Shown: one piece after another, positions 1-12,009 of the stretch
Layout of the letters: every line of letters starts with the position of its first letter
Position numbering within the stretch: position 1 is the first letter of the stretch
Assembly (NCBI GenBank): GCA_024291935.2
Contig: CM044307.1
Span: 97,345,461-97,409,460, forward strand
DNA: 64,000 nt
From: Okapia johnstoni
Taxonomy: Eukaryota; Chordata; Mammalia; Artiodactyla; Giraffidae
Direction of reading: 5' to 3'
Made by a program: the position numbers and the translations under genes
The notes under the pieces: generated by a model
Seen by the model: only the letters and a program-made list of their open reading frames with translations
Told to the model about the DNA's origin: nothing
Database searches by the model: none

Positions 1-60
1 ACCTGGGCCCTTAGCAGTGAAATCTTGAAGTCCTAATGACTCTATCACCAGGGAATTCCC

Positions 61-236
61 AGAATTTCCTTCTTTTTGACGGCTGAATATTATTCCATTG
101 TGTGTATATACTACATTTTCTTTATCTGTTTATCCATCAATGGATATTTAGATCGTTTCTATATTTTGGAAGTGTGAATAATGCTGCAATAAGCATGGGA
201 GTGCAGATATCTCTTTGATATCTTTGGTATCTCTTT
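61..236 (-). mobile_element. L1 3' region fragment (left part)
   Basis: Reads as the reverse complement of an L1 3' region (...GGCTGAATATTATTCCATTG...). The element is split by a tRNA-derived SINE at 237-521 and continues at 522-912, itself split by a Bov-tA at 592-718. Confidence 0.75.
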
Positions 237-521
237 GACTTCCCTGGTGAGCCAGTGGTTAAGAATCTGCTTGCCAATGCAGGAGATAAAAGTTTGATTC
301 CTGGTCCGGGAAGATTCCACATGCCATGGAGCAACTAAGCCTGTGAGCCACAACTACTGAGGCCCATGTGCCCTACAGCCTGTGGGACACAGTAGGAGAA
401 GCCCCTGCAATGGGAAGCCCATGCACCACTCGAAGAGTGGCCCACACCTGCCACACTAAAGAAAGCCTGCTGGCAGCAGCAAAGACCCAGCACAGCTGAA
501 AATCAATAAGTTAGTTAAAAA
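237..521 (+). mobile_element. CHR-type tRNA-derived SINE
   Basis: Starts CTTCCCTGGTGAGCCAGTGG and runs through the conserved GATTCCTGGTCCGGGAAGATT and CACAACTACTGAGGCCC blocks of cetartiodactyl tRNA-Glu SINEs. It is inserted in an L1 relic. Confidence 0.8.
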
Positions 522-912
522 GGAGATTTCTTTGAGATCTAGATACCAATTCTTTTGGATGTATATACTCAGAAGTGAGATTGCTGGATCACACGTGCGT
601 GCTAAGTTGCTTCAGTCGTGTCCGACTCTTTACAACCCTGTGGACTGTAGCCCACTAGGCTCCTCTGTCCATGGGATGTCCAGGCAAGAATACAGGAGTA
701 GGTTGCCATGCTCTCCTCTGCTGGATCATATGGTAGTTCTATTTTTAATTTTTCTGAGGAAGTTCCATACTGTCTTCCATAATAGCAGCACCATACTACA
801 TTCCACCAACAACATACAAGGGTTTCAACATCTCCACATCCTCTCCAACACTTGTTGTCTTTTGTGTTTTTGATAATATCCATCCTAATAGGTGTGAAGT
901 GATATCTCATTA
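522..912 (-). mobile_element. L1 3' region fragment (right part, split by SINE)
   Basis: Continuation of 61-236 after the SINE. It contains TTGCTGGATCATATGGTAG and the CTCCACATCCTCTCCAACA block typical of L1 3' ends in reverse. Bases 592-718 are a later Bov-tA insertion. Confidence 0.75.
592..718 (-). mobile_element. Bov-A2/Bov-tA SINE fragment with exact target duplication
   Basis: Reverse-orientation Bov-A unit (TTCAGTCGTGTCCGACTC...CCATGGGATGTCCAGGCAAG). It is bounded by the 10-bp direct repeat TGCTGGATCA at 582-591 and 719-728, which restores the L1 reading across the site. Confidence 0.85.
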
Positions 913-924
913 TGATCCCACAGA

Positions 925-1310
925 AATAATAAAGTATCTAAAATAGTCAAGCTCATCAAAGCAGGAAGTAGAATGATACCAGGGGCTGGGGGGAGGAGGA
1001 AAGGAGGAGTTGTTGCTCAGTGGGTATGAAGTTTTAGTTATGCGAGATGAATACATTCTGGAGACCTGCAGACCAACACAGTGCCTATAGTTAACAATAC
1101 GGTAATGGACACTGAAAAATTGTTGAGAGGGTAGACCTCAGATTAAGTGTTCCATATACGCATATAAAAGGATACGGACAGGAGGAAACTTTGGGGGTGA
1201 CGGATATGTTTATTACCTGGATTGTGGTGATGGTTTCATGCGTGTTTGCCTATGTTCAAACCCATCAAACTATATACATTAAATATGTGCAGTTTTTTTA
1301 AACATATGGG
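925..1310 (+). mobile_element. Ancient L1 3' UTR fragment
   Basis: Resembles old mammalian L1 3' ends: CCAGGGGCTGGGGGGAGG, later GGTGATGGTTTCATG, and a tail near CAAACTATATACATTAAATATG. Strongly diverged. Confidence 0.55.
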
Positions 1311-3284
1311 TTACTCAGAGTAAGTACTTCAGCCACAACAAATAAGTAGAATATAGAGGTTGGAAAACTGGGAATGAGACGGATGAGGGAACACAGAAAA
1401 CTCCGTCCCATGGAGGGAGGCCAGGGGTCCTGCAGGAGCAGATGGTGCTGGGGAGCCAGCAAGGCTTCTGCCAAAAGCCACCCCCTCTTCCCGAGGAACG
1501 GAGTTCAGTTGCACGTGTGGCTGCCAAGCTGAAGCTCTGTTCCCTAGTTACCCTTGTCGCTAGGCGTGCTCCTCTGACTATGGAATGAGAGTAAAGTAAC
1601 ATATGCAGCTTTTGATCACTCACTCAGAAAGAATGTGACTGCCCTGCGTTTCTACTTTGTCTTATCTGTGAATGGTGACCCAGCCTTGTCTGCAGCCCAG
1701 CTCTAACTGTGCAGTGAAGAGTGGACAGTTCCCTGTTTTGTCACAACCCATGAAATGGGTTGGGGGACTATGAAAAGTAGAATATTTTTAGTTTGGCAGC
1801 AATTTATAAGTCATATGTGGCAGGAAGTTTTTTAACCTCAGTTATTCAAATCTCACTTCTGTTTAAACTAGTCTGATCCCGTGTCGCAGATCAGACTGTA
1901 CAGACAGAACTCTTGGTAAAAATCTCTGGAGAAAAGACCCTTTCAGAATTACCTGATTTTATAGGCATCTGTGTCTTATATTGCCCCTATTTTGGAAGTC
2001 TGTAGAAATGGAAGTTAACTTGTGAAAGGCTGATGATGATACAAACAATTCCATTTTCAGAAATACAAGTGAAGTTTATCTAGTGAAGGTGCATCAGTTT
2101 CCACTCTATGGAAATGTTAGTTTTGTCTCTATCAGCAAATTCAATTCCGTATTCTGAACGGCCTATATATGTGCTTTTCCTTTGAACCAGTTTTGAGTGC
2201 TCACTGGTTTCCTCATTAAATAATGAGTGAAATAAAATCTTCGACACATGTTTTATATTTGTATGAGAGCACAATTTTTAAAAATTTTGTTTTAGCACCC
2301 TGATACTCTAGCAACTGAGTTCATTCCCAAAAGTGGGGTTGGCAAGGGGTCGGGGGAGATCCCTGAATTTCCAATTGAGCATTTACCCAGAAGAGACTAG
2401 TTGAGTGAGCTAATAAAAAGGGAAAAATAATGTCTACCCTCATTCCTGGACACAGAGGCTCTAGATTTGAGTTTATTTCAGTATTGAGTTATAAAAATCA
2501 TGCTTGCACAGCTGAATTTGAGGATTGCTGTGATTGTCCTTTTTTTTTTTTTTCTGACCCTACATGTTTAACTAGTTCACTTATATAAGAATAAAATGGT
2601 AATAACAGATGTTGTGCTGGGCTTAGAGAAATAGGATGGGAAACTGAATACCACTGGATATCTCTCTGCCTCCTCCTCTCTTTCTCTCTTCTCCTAGCAC
2701 TTAAGCCTTTACTTTTTCCTGTGTTAATCTCACTCTTCCTAAAATGGCTTCTCCATCTTCTCCAAGTTGTGGACAGCTATCAGCATCTCAGCATCTCTTA
2801 CGCAAATCCTTTGTGGAAAAAAACAAGACTGCCATTAGCATAAGTCTTTTTTCAAAACTGTCGGCAGGAGAAGAAGCTTTCTAACTTGGGAAGGAGGGTG
2901 GAATTTTTTTACAGGGCTTCAGTAGGCAGGGTCAGCTGAAGTTCAGCTAGTTTCAAGAGTATTTGTTCCAAGAGGTTCTGGGGAAAAGAAGGAATTATTC
3001 TGACTAATTAAGTGCTATTATTTGGACAATCTGGATTTTACCAAGAGGAGTGGAAGGAACAGGGCAGGGCTGAGGTCACGTGCAAGCAGGGGTACAAGCT
3101 ACAGTTGACAAGGACATTGAGGGCCACAGAAGGAACTTTGTGGGCACTGCTCTTCAGTGCCCTTTCTTTCTTATAAAAGATAGACATGCCCTATGAACAT
3201 AGTTACCAATGAAAAAAAATAAAGATTTAGGGGAAGGAAATATCTATTCTTATCACTTATATTTTTCTAGAAGAACGAGTTGAT

Positions 3285-3490
3285 TTCACACTATGAGCTT
3301 TAGTCAAAATCCCCAGAATTTGAATCCTGACTTCCTACTGATTTTTTCCTTGACCTTGGGCAAATACTTAACTTCAGTAAATTCCAGTTCTCTCATTTAG
3401 GAAGTGAAGAACATCTACTTCTAAATTTAAATGGATTGTGTATACAAAGAGCACGCCATTGTATCTGGAATATGTTCAACAGTTATAATT
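3285..3490 (+). repeat. MIR SINE relic
   Basis: Shows the MIR core pattern: TTTGAATCCTGACTTC, CCTTGACCTTGGGCAAATAC, then a CAGTTCTCTCATTTAG-like block. Diverged. Confidence 0.6.
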
Positions 3491-4869
3491 TTTTGTGATG
3501 ATGAAGATGATGGTGATATTATACAGGTACCAAAACCTACTCATTTATACTTTTAAACCACCCCATCATTATTATTTTTAAAATAGAATATTATAAGGAA
3601 ACTCACACATCACTTCAGCCAGTGGTCAAGCCTCTCCAAAGAGACCACAAGGATCTGGAAAGGAAGGGAATGGGGTGGGGATTCATGGGTGGTAACCTCT
3701 GCCCTACAGGAGAGAGTAGGTGAATATGGATATGGGAATCCTCATTTTACAGTTGAGTCCAGGCTCACTCTTTGTCTTTTTTGTGAGTGAGAAAGAGAGA
3801 GTGTGTGTGTGCATCCATGTGCATCTATGTGTCTGGATCTAAGTATGTTCACAGGATGCAATGAGTAAACAGTATGTGACATCAAGAAAGTATCAACATT
3901 GACACTGGTTACAGATGCTGGTGAATCAGCAATGTAGGGAGGGGAGATAAAATTTGGCTTAGCTGTGAAAAAGTAACACTACAGTAGTTTTTTTTTTTAC
4001 AGTCATTTTCATGAACCCCTTACCATTTATGCTAAGTACAATGCAGCACAATCGTAATTACATGCATCATTAAGTATGTGCCCAGTTAACTTTTGTGTAA
4101 GTTGTCTTGATTAGAATCATCATCTCTGCTTCACTCAGACACCTGTTCAGAAATATACTGTTTCAAGTCTTGCTACTTCAGGGACTGTCCAGTGGGGCGT
4201 GACTCCCTGGAGTTGCAGAACCACCTGCCAGGTCATATTGATACTAATTCTCATTGGAGAAAACAGTTCTCTCAGTCATGTCCCAGTGCAGAAGGAGGCA
4301 CAAGATCTTTTTCTCTCTGCTTATGCAGCAGCAGTTCTTCAAAGAGCCTGGGGAGCTCACCTCCTACAGCTGAGGGGACCCACACAACTGAGAGAGACAT
4401 ATGCACATGACAAGAGCCAATGACAGATACCGAGAGAAACAGACGAGGAGAGGCAGAGAGGCAGATGCAAAACGTGGGGCAGAGGCATAAACACAGCCCC
4501 TTCAATGAGGAGAGTGCATTCAGAGGCCTTCACAAAGCAGGTTGCTTTTCTCTGATACTCCATAAGAAAAAAGTAGTTCCCACAAGCAGACCCAGCCAAT
4601 TTTGGGATCCTTCATTGACCTGGATGGTGAAGAAACAGGAAGAGGGGAATGAAAAGCAGAGGGCAGGCAGGGAGAAGAGAGGGAGGTAAAGTAACAGAGA
4701 GATGGGGAAAGACAGGGGAGTGGAGGGAAGGCAAGAGGGCTGTGAGGGGTTGTGAGTCTGCTGGACACTCAGTCAGTGCCCATCTGGTCAAGGAAACCTA
4801 GGGGACACATTCATGTCCTCTTTCCTTTGTGATAAAATTCCCAAGTCCTTAATTAGCTATGTCAATGCA

Positions 4870-5085
4870 AGCAGTAACTAGCTTCCTGCCACGGACCTGG
4901 AACAGAGCCAAGAGTCTTTACCTGGATTGACTCACTCAGTCGTCAAAATAATATTATCGTGATGCCATATTATGGAAAAGGAAGCTGGCATGTGACTTGT
5001 CCACACTCACCCAGGTAGTGAGTGAGATTCAAATCCTTCCATCTGGCCCCAGATCCTAAGTTCTCAACCACAACATAACACCACC
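4870..5085 (-). repeat. MIR SINE relic
   Basis: Reverse MIR: TGACTTGTCCACACTCACCC (core complement) followed by AGTGAGATTCAAATCC. Diverged. Confidence 0.55.
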
Positions 5086-6059
5086 AAAGCCAGTTACATA
5101 ATAACTCACAGTTAAGGGATTCCGGACTTAAAACATTCTTGTTTAATTAAAATTTATTTTAAATTAGCTTAATATACAAGTCAATCAACATTCCCAGAAT
5201 AAAATGTTTTCATTTCCATGAAGACGTCACTTTTTCAGTTCAGTCAGAGAAGCAGGGGCAGAATTCAATGTTGTGGTTAACAGAGAAACAGACGCCTCCA
5301 GGGATTTAGTGACTCCATGATTTCCACATGGTGGACAGTGCAGATTCCAGGGTTTCACCTCCCTGTCTTTGGGTTCTGTTGCATTTTTGTCAAAAGACAC
5401 TGAAGGGACTGGAATTTGGTCCCTCAGTGACTGCAATTTCCAAAGTGGAAACTCATGCAAAATCTATCAGCTTTCAGCTTTCTAAATCATTAATAAGTAA
5501 TGATAATTTTTAAAAGAAATCATTTGGTTATCATCCTTGGAGATTAATTGGATAATTAATTTTAGCTAAGTGCTTATGAAATATAAAGTGCTTCATAAGT
5601 CTTCAGGATTTATGCGCTCATGTTTCTCATCAGGCCTGTAGGGCAGAAAGTCTCTGCAAAATGAGAAGCTGATTATGAATGGCCCTCATAAGGGCTGATT
5701 CTCACTAAATTGCACCAATCCCCATCAGAGAATTCTTTGGACAGATAGATGATTACCAGGGTCATTTTTATATCTCAGACTGAAACTCTGAGCACTGAAG
5801 TGCAAATCAAAGGGAACTGGCAAGAGAGGGAACTCAGCTTCCTGTTTACTCTGTTGCAGGGCATTTATGCATCACACTGACTTTTCAATAGGGGAAACTT
5901 AGGGGGTTGATGGTGATGCCAAGGGCTTCTAATGTCTGTAGAACCCTTGCCAACCCAAGGACAGAGGGGATATTGGTACAACTTGACCCCATGCTTCCTT
6001 CCTATAAATGTTGACTTCTACAATGTATTGACAAAATTAACATTTAAGAAGGGCAAGAA

Positions 6060-6149
6060 GGTGACAGCACTCATTAGTGATTAAAAGCATGAACTTTAGA
6101 CTCTTACAGCCTGGCTTTGAACCTGGAATAACTGTTCACTAGCTGCATG
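6060..6149 (+). repeat. MIR relic truncated by a SINE insertion
   Basis: GTGATTAAAAGCATGAACTT...GGCTTTGAACCTGG matches the MIR 5' region; it ends at the Bov-tA at 6150. Confidence 0.5.
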
Positions 6150-6369
6150 ATAGGAGCTTTCCTGGTAGCTCAGCTGGTAAAGAATTCACCTGCAATGTGG
6201 GAGACCTGGATTCTATTCCTGGGTTGGAAAGATACCACGGAGGAGGGCATAGCAAGCCACTCCAGTATTCTTGCCTGGAGAATCCCATGGATGGAGGAGC
6301 CTGGCGGGCTACGGTACACAGGATCACAGACAGTCGGAGATGACTGAGCAACTGAGCCCAGCACAGCAC
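6150..6369 (+). mobile_element. Bov-tA SINE with exact target duplication
   Basis: Full unit from the tRNA-like head (CTTTCCTGGTAGCTCAGCTG) to the Bov-A tail (GATGACTGAGCAACTGAG). The 9-bp target duplication AGCTGCATG is at 6141-6149 and 6370-6378. Confidence 0.9.
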
Positions 6370-6555
6370 AGCTGCATGTTCACAGCTTACCCATGACATC
6401 TGTGCATATAATTCCTGAATTCAGCTTATATTACTATGTAAGAATGACTATGCTAGAACCTTTAGAGAACATGACGACTAGAAAGACTGAACCAGAAAGA
6501 TACGTGTACATCCTAATTCCCTGAATCTATGAATATGATTTTACCATGGCAAACA

Positions 6556-6599
6556 CTGTAATTAAATGAAGGATTTTGCAATCCTTCATTTAATTACAG
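6556..6599. repeat. Perfect 20-bp hairpin with 4-nt loop
   Basis: Bases 6556-6575 are the exact reverse complement of 6580-6599; the loop is TTGC. It lies in AT-rich intergenic DNA 20 bases before a BovB end and is not part of a TE I recognise. Confidence 0.95.
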
Positions 6600-6620
6600 G
6601 CATTTATCCTGAGTTATCCA

Positions 6621-7159
6621 GTTGTTGCTGTTCAGTTTCTAGGTTGTGTCTGACTCTTTGCAACTCCAAGGACTGCAACATGCCAGGCTACCCTGACTCC
6701 AGAATCTCCAGGAGTTTGCTCAAATTCATGTCCAATGAGCCCATGATGCTCTCAAACCATCTCATCTTCTCTGCCGCCCTCTCCTTTTGCCTTCAATCTT
6801 TCTCAGCATCAATGTCTTTTCCAGTGTGTCAGCTCTTCACATCAGTTGACCAAAGTATTGGAGCTTCAGCTTCAGCATCAGTCCTTATAATGAATATTCA
6901 GGTTTGATTTCTTTTAGGCTTGAGTGGTTTGATCTTGCAGTCCAAGGAACTCTCAAGAGTTTTCTCTAACACCACAATTCAAAAGCATCAATTCTTTGGT
7001 GCTCAGCCTTCCTTATGGTCCAACTCTCACATCTGTACATTATTATTATGGACTTTTGTTGGCAAAGTGACATCTCTGCTTTTAAATATGTAGTCTAGGT
7101 CCATCATAGCTTTTCTTCCAAGGAACAAGTGTCTTTTAATTTCATGGCTGCAGTCATCA
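6621..7159 (-). mobile_element. BovB copy A, 3' part (minus strand)
   Basis: Reverse BovB 3' end: GTTGTTGCTGTTCAGTTTCT start, then the CATCAGT/TTCAATCTTTC blocks, to TTTCATGGCTGCAGTCATCA. The same element resumes at 9809 after an insertion. Non-coding and diverged. Confidence 0.9.
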
Positions 7160-9796
7160 TGCAGTCCAAAATGCAGTACTTGGATGCAATCTCAAAAACA
7201 GCACAATGATCTCTGTTCATTTCCAAGGCAAACCATTCAATATCATGGTAATACAAGTCTATGCCCTGGCCAGTAATGCTGAAGAAGCTGAAGTTGAACG
7301 GTTCTATGAAGACCTACAAGACCTTCTAGAACTAACATCCCCAAAAGTAGTCCTTTTCATTATAGGGGACTGGCATGCAAAAGCAGGAAGTCAAGAAATA
7401 CCTAGAGTAATAGGCAAATACCTGGTGTAATAGGCCTTGAAGTACAGAATGAATCAGGGCAAAGGCTAATAGAGTTTTGCCAAGAGAACGCACTGGTCAT
7501 AGCAAACACTTTCTTCCAACAACACAAGAGAAGACTCTACACATGGACATCACTAGATGGTCAAAACCGAAATCAGATTGATTATATTCTTTGTAGCCAA
7601 AGATGGAGAAGCTCTATAGAGTCAGCAAAAACAAATCTGGGAGCTGACTGTGGCTCAGATCATGAACTCCTTATTGCCAAATTCAGACTTAAATTGAAAA
7701 AAGTAGGGAAAACCACCAGACCGTTCACGTATGACCTAAATCAAATCCCTTGCGACTATACAGTGGAATAATAAAAGATTCAAGGGATTAGATCAGATAG
7801 GCAGAGTGCCTGAAGAACTATGGATAGAGGTTCATTATATTGTACAGGAGGTAGTGATCAAGACCATCCCCAAGAAAAAGAAAGGCAAAAAAGCAAAATG
7901 GCTGTCTGAGGGTGCCTAACAAATAGATGTGAAAAGAAGAGAAGTGAAAGACAAAGGAGAAAAGTAAAGATATACCCATTTGGATGCAGAGTTCCAAGAA
8001 TAGCAAGGAGAGATACGAAAGCCTTCCTCAGGGATCAATGCAAAGAAATAGAGGAAAACAATAGAATGGGAAAGACTAGAGATCTCTTCAAGAAAATTAG
8101 AGATACCAAGGGAAATTTTCATGCAAAGATGGGCACAATAAAGACAGAAATGATATGGACCTAACAGAAGCAAAAGATATTAAGAAGAGGTGGCAGAAGA
8201 ATACACAGAAGAACTATACAAAAAAGATCTTCACGACCCAGATAATCACGATGGTGTGATCACTCACCTAGAGCCAGATATCCTGGAATATGAAGCTAAG
8301 TGGGCTTTAGAAAGCATCACTACAAACAAATCTAGTGAGGGAGATGGAATTCCAGTTGAGCCATTTCAAATCCTCAAAGATGATGCTGTGAAAGTGCTGC
8401 ACTCAATATGTCAGCAAATTTGGAAAACTCAGCAGTGGCCACAGGACCGGAAAAGGTCAGTTTTCACTCCAATCCCAAAGAAAGGCAATGCCAAAGAATG
8501 CTCAAACTACTGCACAATTGCACTCATCTCACACGCTAGCAAAGTAATGCTCAAAATTCCCCAGGCCAGGCTTCAAGAGTACTGGAACTATGAACTTCCA
8601 GATGTTCAAGCTGGTTTTAGAAAAGGCAGAGGAACCAGAGCTCAGATTGCCAACATCTGTTGGATCATTGAAAAAACAAGAGAGTTCCAGAAAAACATCT
8701 ATTTTTGCTTTACTGACTATGCCAAAGTCTTTACTGTGTGGATCACAACAAACTGTGGAAAATTCTTAAAGAGATGGGAATACCAGAACACCTGACCTGC
8801 CTCCTGAGAAATCTGTTTGCAGATCAAGAAGCAACAGTTAGAACTGGACATGAAACAACAGACTGGTTCCAAATTGGGAAAGGAGTTCGTCAAGGCTATA
8901 TATTGTCACCCTGCTTATTTAACTTATATGCAGAGTACATCATGAAAAATGCTGGACTGGATGAAGTACAAGCTGGAATCAAGATTGCCGGGAGAAATAT
9001 CAATAACCTCAGATATGCAGATGACACCACCCTTATGGCAGAAAGTGAAGAAGAACTAAAGAGCCTCTTGATGAAAGTGAAAGAGGAGAGTGAAAAAGCT
9101 GGCTTAAAACTCAACTTTCAGAAAACTAAGATCATGGCATCTGGTCCCATCACTTCGTGGCAAATAGATGGGGAAACAGTAGAAAAAGTGACAGACTTTA
9201 TTTTCTTGGGCTCCAAAATCATTGCAGATGGTGACTGTAGCCATGAAATTAAAAGACGCTTGCTCCTTGGAAGACAAGTTTTGACCAACCTAGACAGCAT
9301 ATGAGAAAGCAGAGACATTACTTTGTCAACAAATGTTTGTCTAGTCAAAGCTATGGTTTTTCCAGTAGTTCTTGTATGGATGTGAGAGTTGGACTATAAA
9401 GAAAGCTGAGCACCGAAGAATTAATGCTTTTGAACTGTGGTGTTGGAAAAGACTCTTGAGAGTTCCTTGGACAGCAAGGAGATCCAACTATTCGATCCTA
9501 AAGGAAATCAATCCTGAATATTCATTGGAAGGATTGATGCTGAAGCTGAAACTCCAATTCTTTGGCCACCTGATGTGAAGAACTGACTCATTTGAAAAGA
9601 CCCTGATGCTGGGAAAGATTGAAGGCAGAAGGAGAAGGGGATGACAGTGGATGAGATGGTTGGATGGCATCACCGACTCAATGGACATGAGTTTGAGTAA
9701 ACTCCGGGAGTTGGTGATGGACAGGGAGGCCTGGCGTACTGCAATCCATGGGGTCGCAAATTGTTGGATGTGATTGAGCGATTGAACTGAACCGAA
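7160..9796 (+). mobile_element. BovB copy B, 5'-truncated, nested inside copy A
   Basis: Plus-strand RTE/BovB retrotransposon running from the endonuclease region (ATAGGGGACTGGCATGC) through reverse transcriptase, where the YADD box is encoded near 9015-9030, to the ATTGAACTGAACCGA 3' end. It is flanked by a perfect 12-bp duplication CTGCAGTCATCA at 7148-7159 and 9797-9808. Stops and frameshifts break the ORF; the longest open pieces are 201 and 188 codons (8190-8795 and 8738-9304). Confidence 0.95.
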
Positions 9797-9808
9797 CTGC
9801 AGTCATCA

Positions 9809-11256
9809 ATTGCAGTCATTTTGGAGCCCAAGCATATAAAATCATCAATGTTTCCCTTTTTTCCCCTTCTATTTGCCATAAAGTGATGGTATTGGATGCT
9901 ATGATATTAGTTTTTTGAATGTTGAATTTCAAATCAGCTTTTTCACTCTCCTCTTTCGCCCTCATCAAGAGGCTCTTTAGTTCCTCTTCATATTTTGCCA
10001 TTAGAGTGGTATCATATGCATATCTGATGTTGTTGATATTTCTCACGGCAATCTTGATTTCAGCTTGTGCTTCATTCAGCCTGGCATTTCTCATTACTCT
10101 GCATAGAAGTTAAATATTCAGGGTGACAATATACCACCTTGTCATACTTCTTTCCCAATTTTGAACCAGTACATTGTTCTATGTCCATTTCTAACTGTTG
10201 CTTCTTGTCCTGCATACAGATTTCTCAGGAGACAGGTAAGGTAGTCTGGTATTCCCTTCTCTTTAAGAATGATCCACAGTTTGTTGTGATCCACATAGTC
10301 AAAGGCTTTACTACTTTACTTTTTTCATTGCTTTCTCCATGATCCAACGAATATTGGCAATCTGATATCTACTTCTTCTGCCTTTTCTAAACCCAGCTTG
10401 TACATCAAAAGTTCTCAGTTCACGTACTGCTGAAGCCTAGCTTGAAGGATTTTGAGCATTACCTTGATAGCATGTTAGATGAGTGCAATTGTGCAGTAAT
10501 TTGAACAATTTTTAGCATTACCTTTCTTTGGGATTGGAATGAAAACTGATCTTTTAGAGTCCTGTGGCCACTGCTGAGTTTTCCAAATTTGGTGACATAC
10601 TGAGTGCAGCACTTTAGCAGCAGTATCTTTTAGGATTTGAAATAGCTCAGCTGGAATTCCATGACCTCCACTAGCTTTGTACGTAGTAATGCTTCCCACT
10701 TGACTTCACACTCCAGGATGTCTAGCTTTAGGTGAGTGATTCCACCATCATGGTTATCTGGGTTGTGAAGATCTTTTTTGTTTAGTTCCTGTGTATTCTT
10801 GTCACCTCTTCTTAATCTCTTCTGCTTCTGTTAGGTTCTCACCATTTCTGTCCTTTATCAAGCCTGTCCTTGCATGAAACATTCCCTTGATATCTTCAAT
10901 TTTCTTGAAGAGATTTCTAGTCTTTCCCATTCTATTGTTTTTCTCCATTTCTTTGAATTGTTCATTGAAGAAGGCCTTCTTATCTCTCCTTGCTATTCTT
11001 TGGAACTCTGCATTCAGCAGGGTATATCTTTCCCTTTTCCTTTGCCTTTCACTTCTTTCCTCAGCTATTTGTAAGGCTTTCTTAGACAATCACTTGCCTT
11101 CTTGCATTTCTTCCTCTTTGAGACGGTTTGGTCACTGACTCCTGTACAGTGTTACAAACCTCTGTTCATAGTTCTCAGGCACTCTGTCTACCAGGTCTAA
11201 TCCCTTGAATCTATTCGTCACCTTCATTGTATAATCATAAGGGTCAAATTTAGGTC
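9809..11256 (-). mobile_element. BovB copy A, upstream part (minus strand)
   Basis: Continues copy A directly: the sequence before 7159 and after 9809 reads across the GCAGTCATCA-ATTGCAGTCATTTTGG site as one BovB. It extends through reverse RT and linker regions to the TATAATCATAAGGG block, where a plus-strand copy begins. Confidence 0.9.
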
Positions 11257-12009
11257 AAATCCCCTTCATGGATCATAGTCTTGTCATGCAAAGGGGCTTA
11301 TATGATTCACTGAAGCTATAAGCCATGCCATGCAGGGCCACCCAAGACAGACGGGTCATAGTAAAGCATTCTGACAAAACATAGTCCACTGGAGGAGTGA
11401 ATGGCAACCTACTCCAGTATTCTTGCCATGAGAACCCCATGTGCAGTATGAAAAGGCAAAAAGATATGACATCAGAAGATGGGCCCCCCAGTCAGGAGGT
11501 GTCCAGTATGGTACTGGGAAAGAGCAGAGGGCAATTACTAATAGCTCCAGAAAGAATGAAGCAGTTTGGCCAAAGTGGCAACAATGCTCAGTTGCTGATA
11601 TGTCTGGTGGTGAAAGTGAAGTCTGATGCTGTAAAGAACAATATTGCATAGGAACCTGAATGTTAGGTGCATGAATCGGGTAATTGGATGTGGTGATGAC
11701 CACTATCTACTGTTGTGGGCAAGAATCCCTTAGAAGAAATGGAGTAGCTTTTATAGTCAATAAGAGTCTGAAATGCAGTACTTGGGTACAATCTCAAAAA
11801 TGACAGAATGATCTCGGTTCATTTACAGGACAAATCATTCAACATCACAGTAATCCAAGTCCATGCCCCAACCACTGATGCCGAAGAAGCTGAAATTGAA
11901 TGGTTCTGTGAAGACCTAGAAGATCTTCTAGAACTAACACCAAAAAAAAAAAAAGATGTCCTTTTCATCAGAGGTGATTAGAATGCATAAGTAGGAAGTT
12001 AAGAAATAC
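11257..12009 (+). mobile_element. BovB copy C, 5' region
   Basis: Contains the BovB 5' part: GGATCATAGTCTTGTCATGC, GCAGGGCCACCCAAGACAGA, then the endonuclease-coding region, up to AAGTTAAGAAATAC where an L1 interrupts it. It forms a head-to-head junction with copy A. Confidence 0.85.

Larger units (their letters stand above)
1311..6055. other. Intergenic DNA, no gene seen
   Basis: No convincing gene. It contains two MIR relics (3285-3490 and 4870-5085), a T12-13 run near 2540, a short GT run near 3800 and a purine-rich patch at 4620-4750. Open frames here overlap on both strands and carry no recognisable domains. Confidence 0.6.

Noticed and set aside
6150..6369. tRNA-like head of Bov-tA elements as tRNA genes.
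   Set aside because: The heads are decayed tRNA-derived promoters within SINEs; no cloverleaf with acceptor stem is kept.
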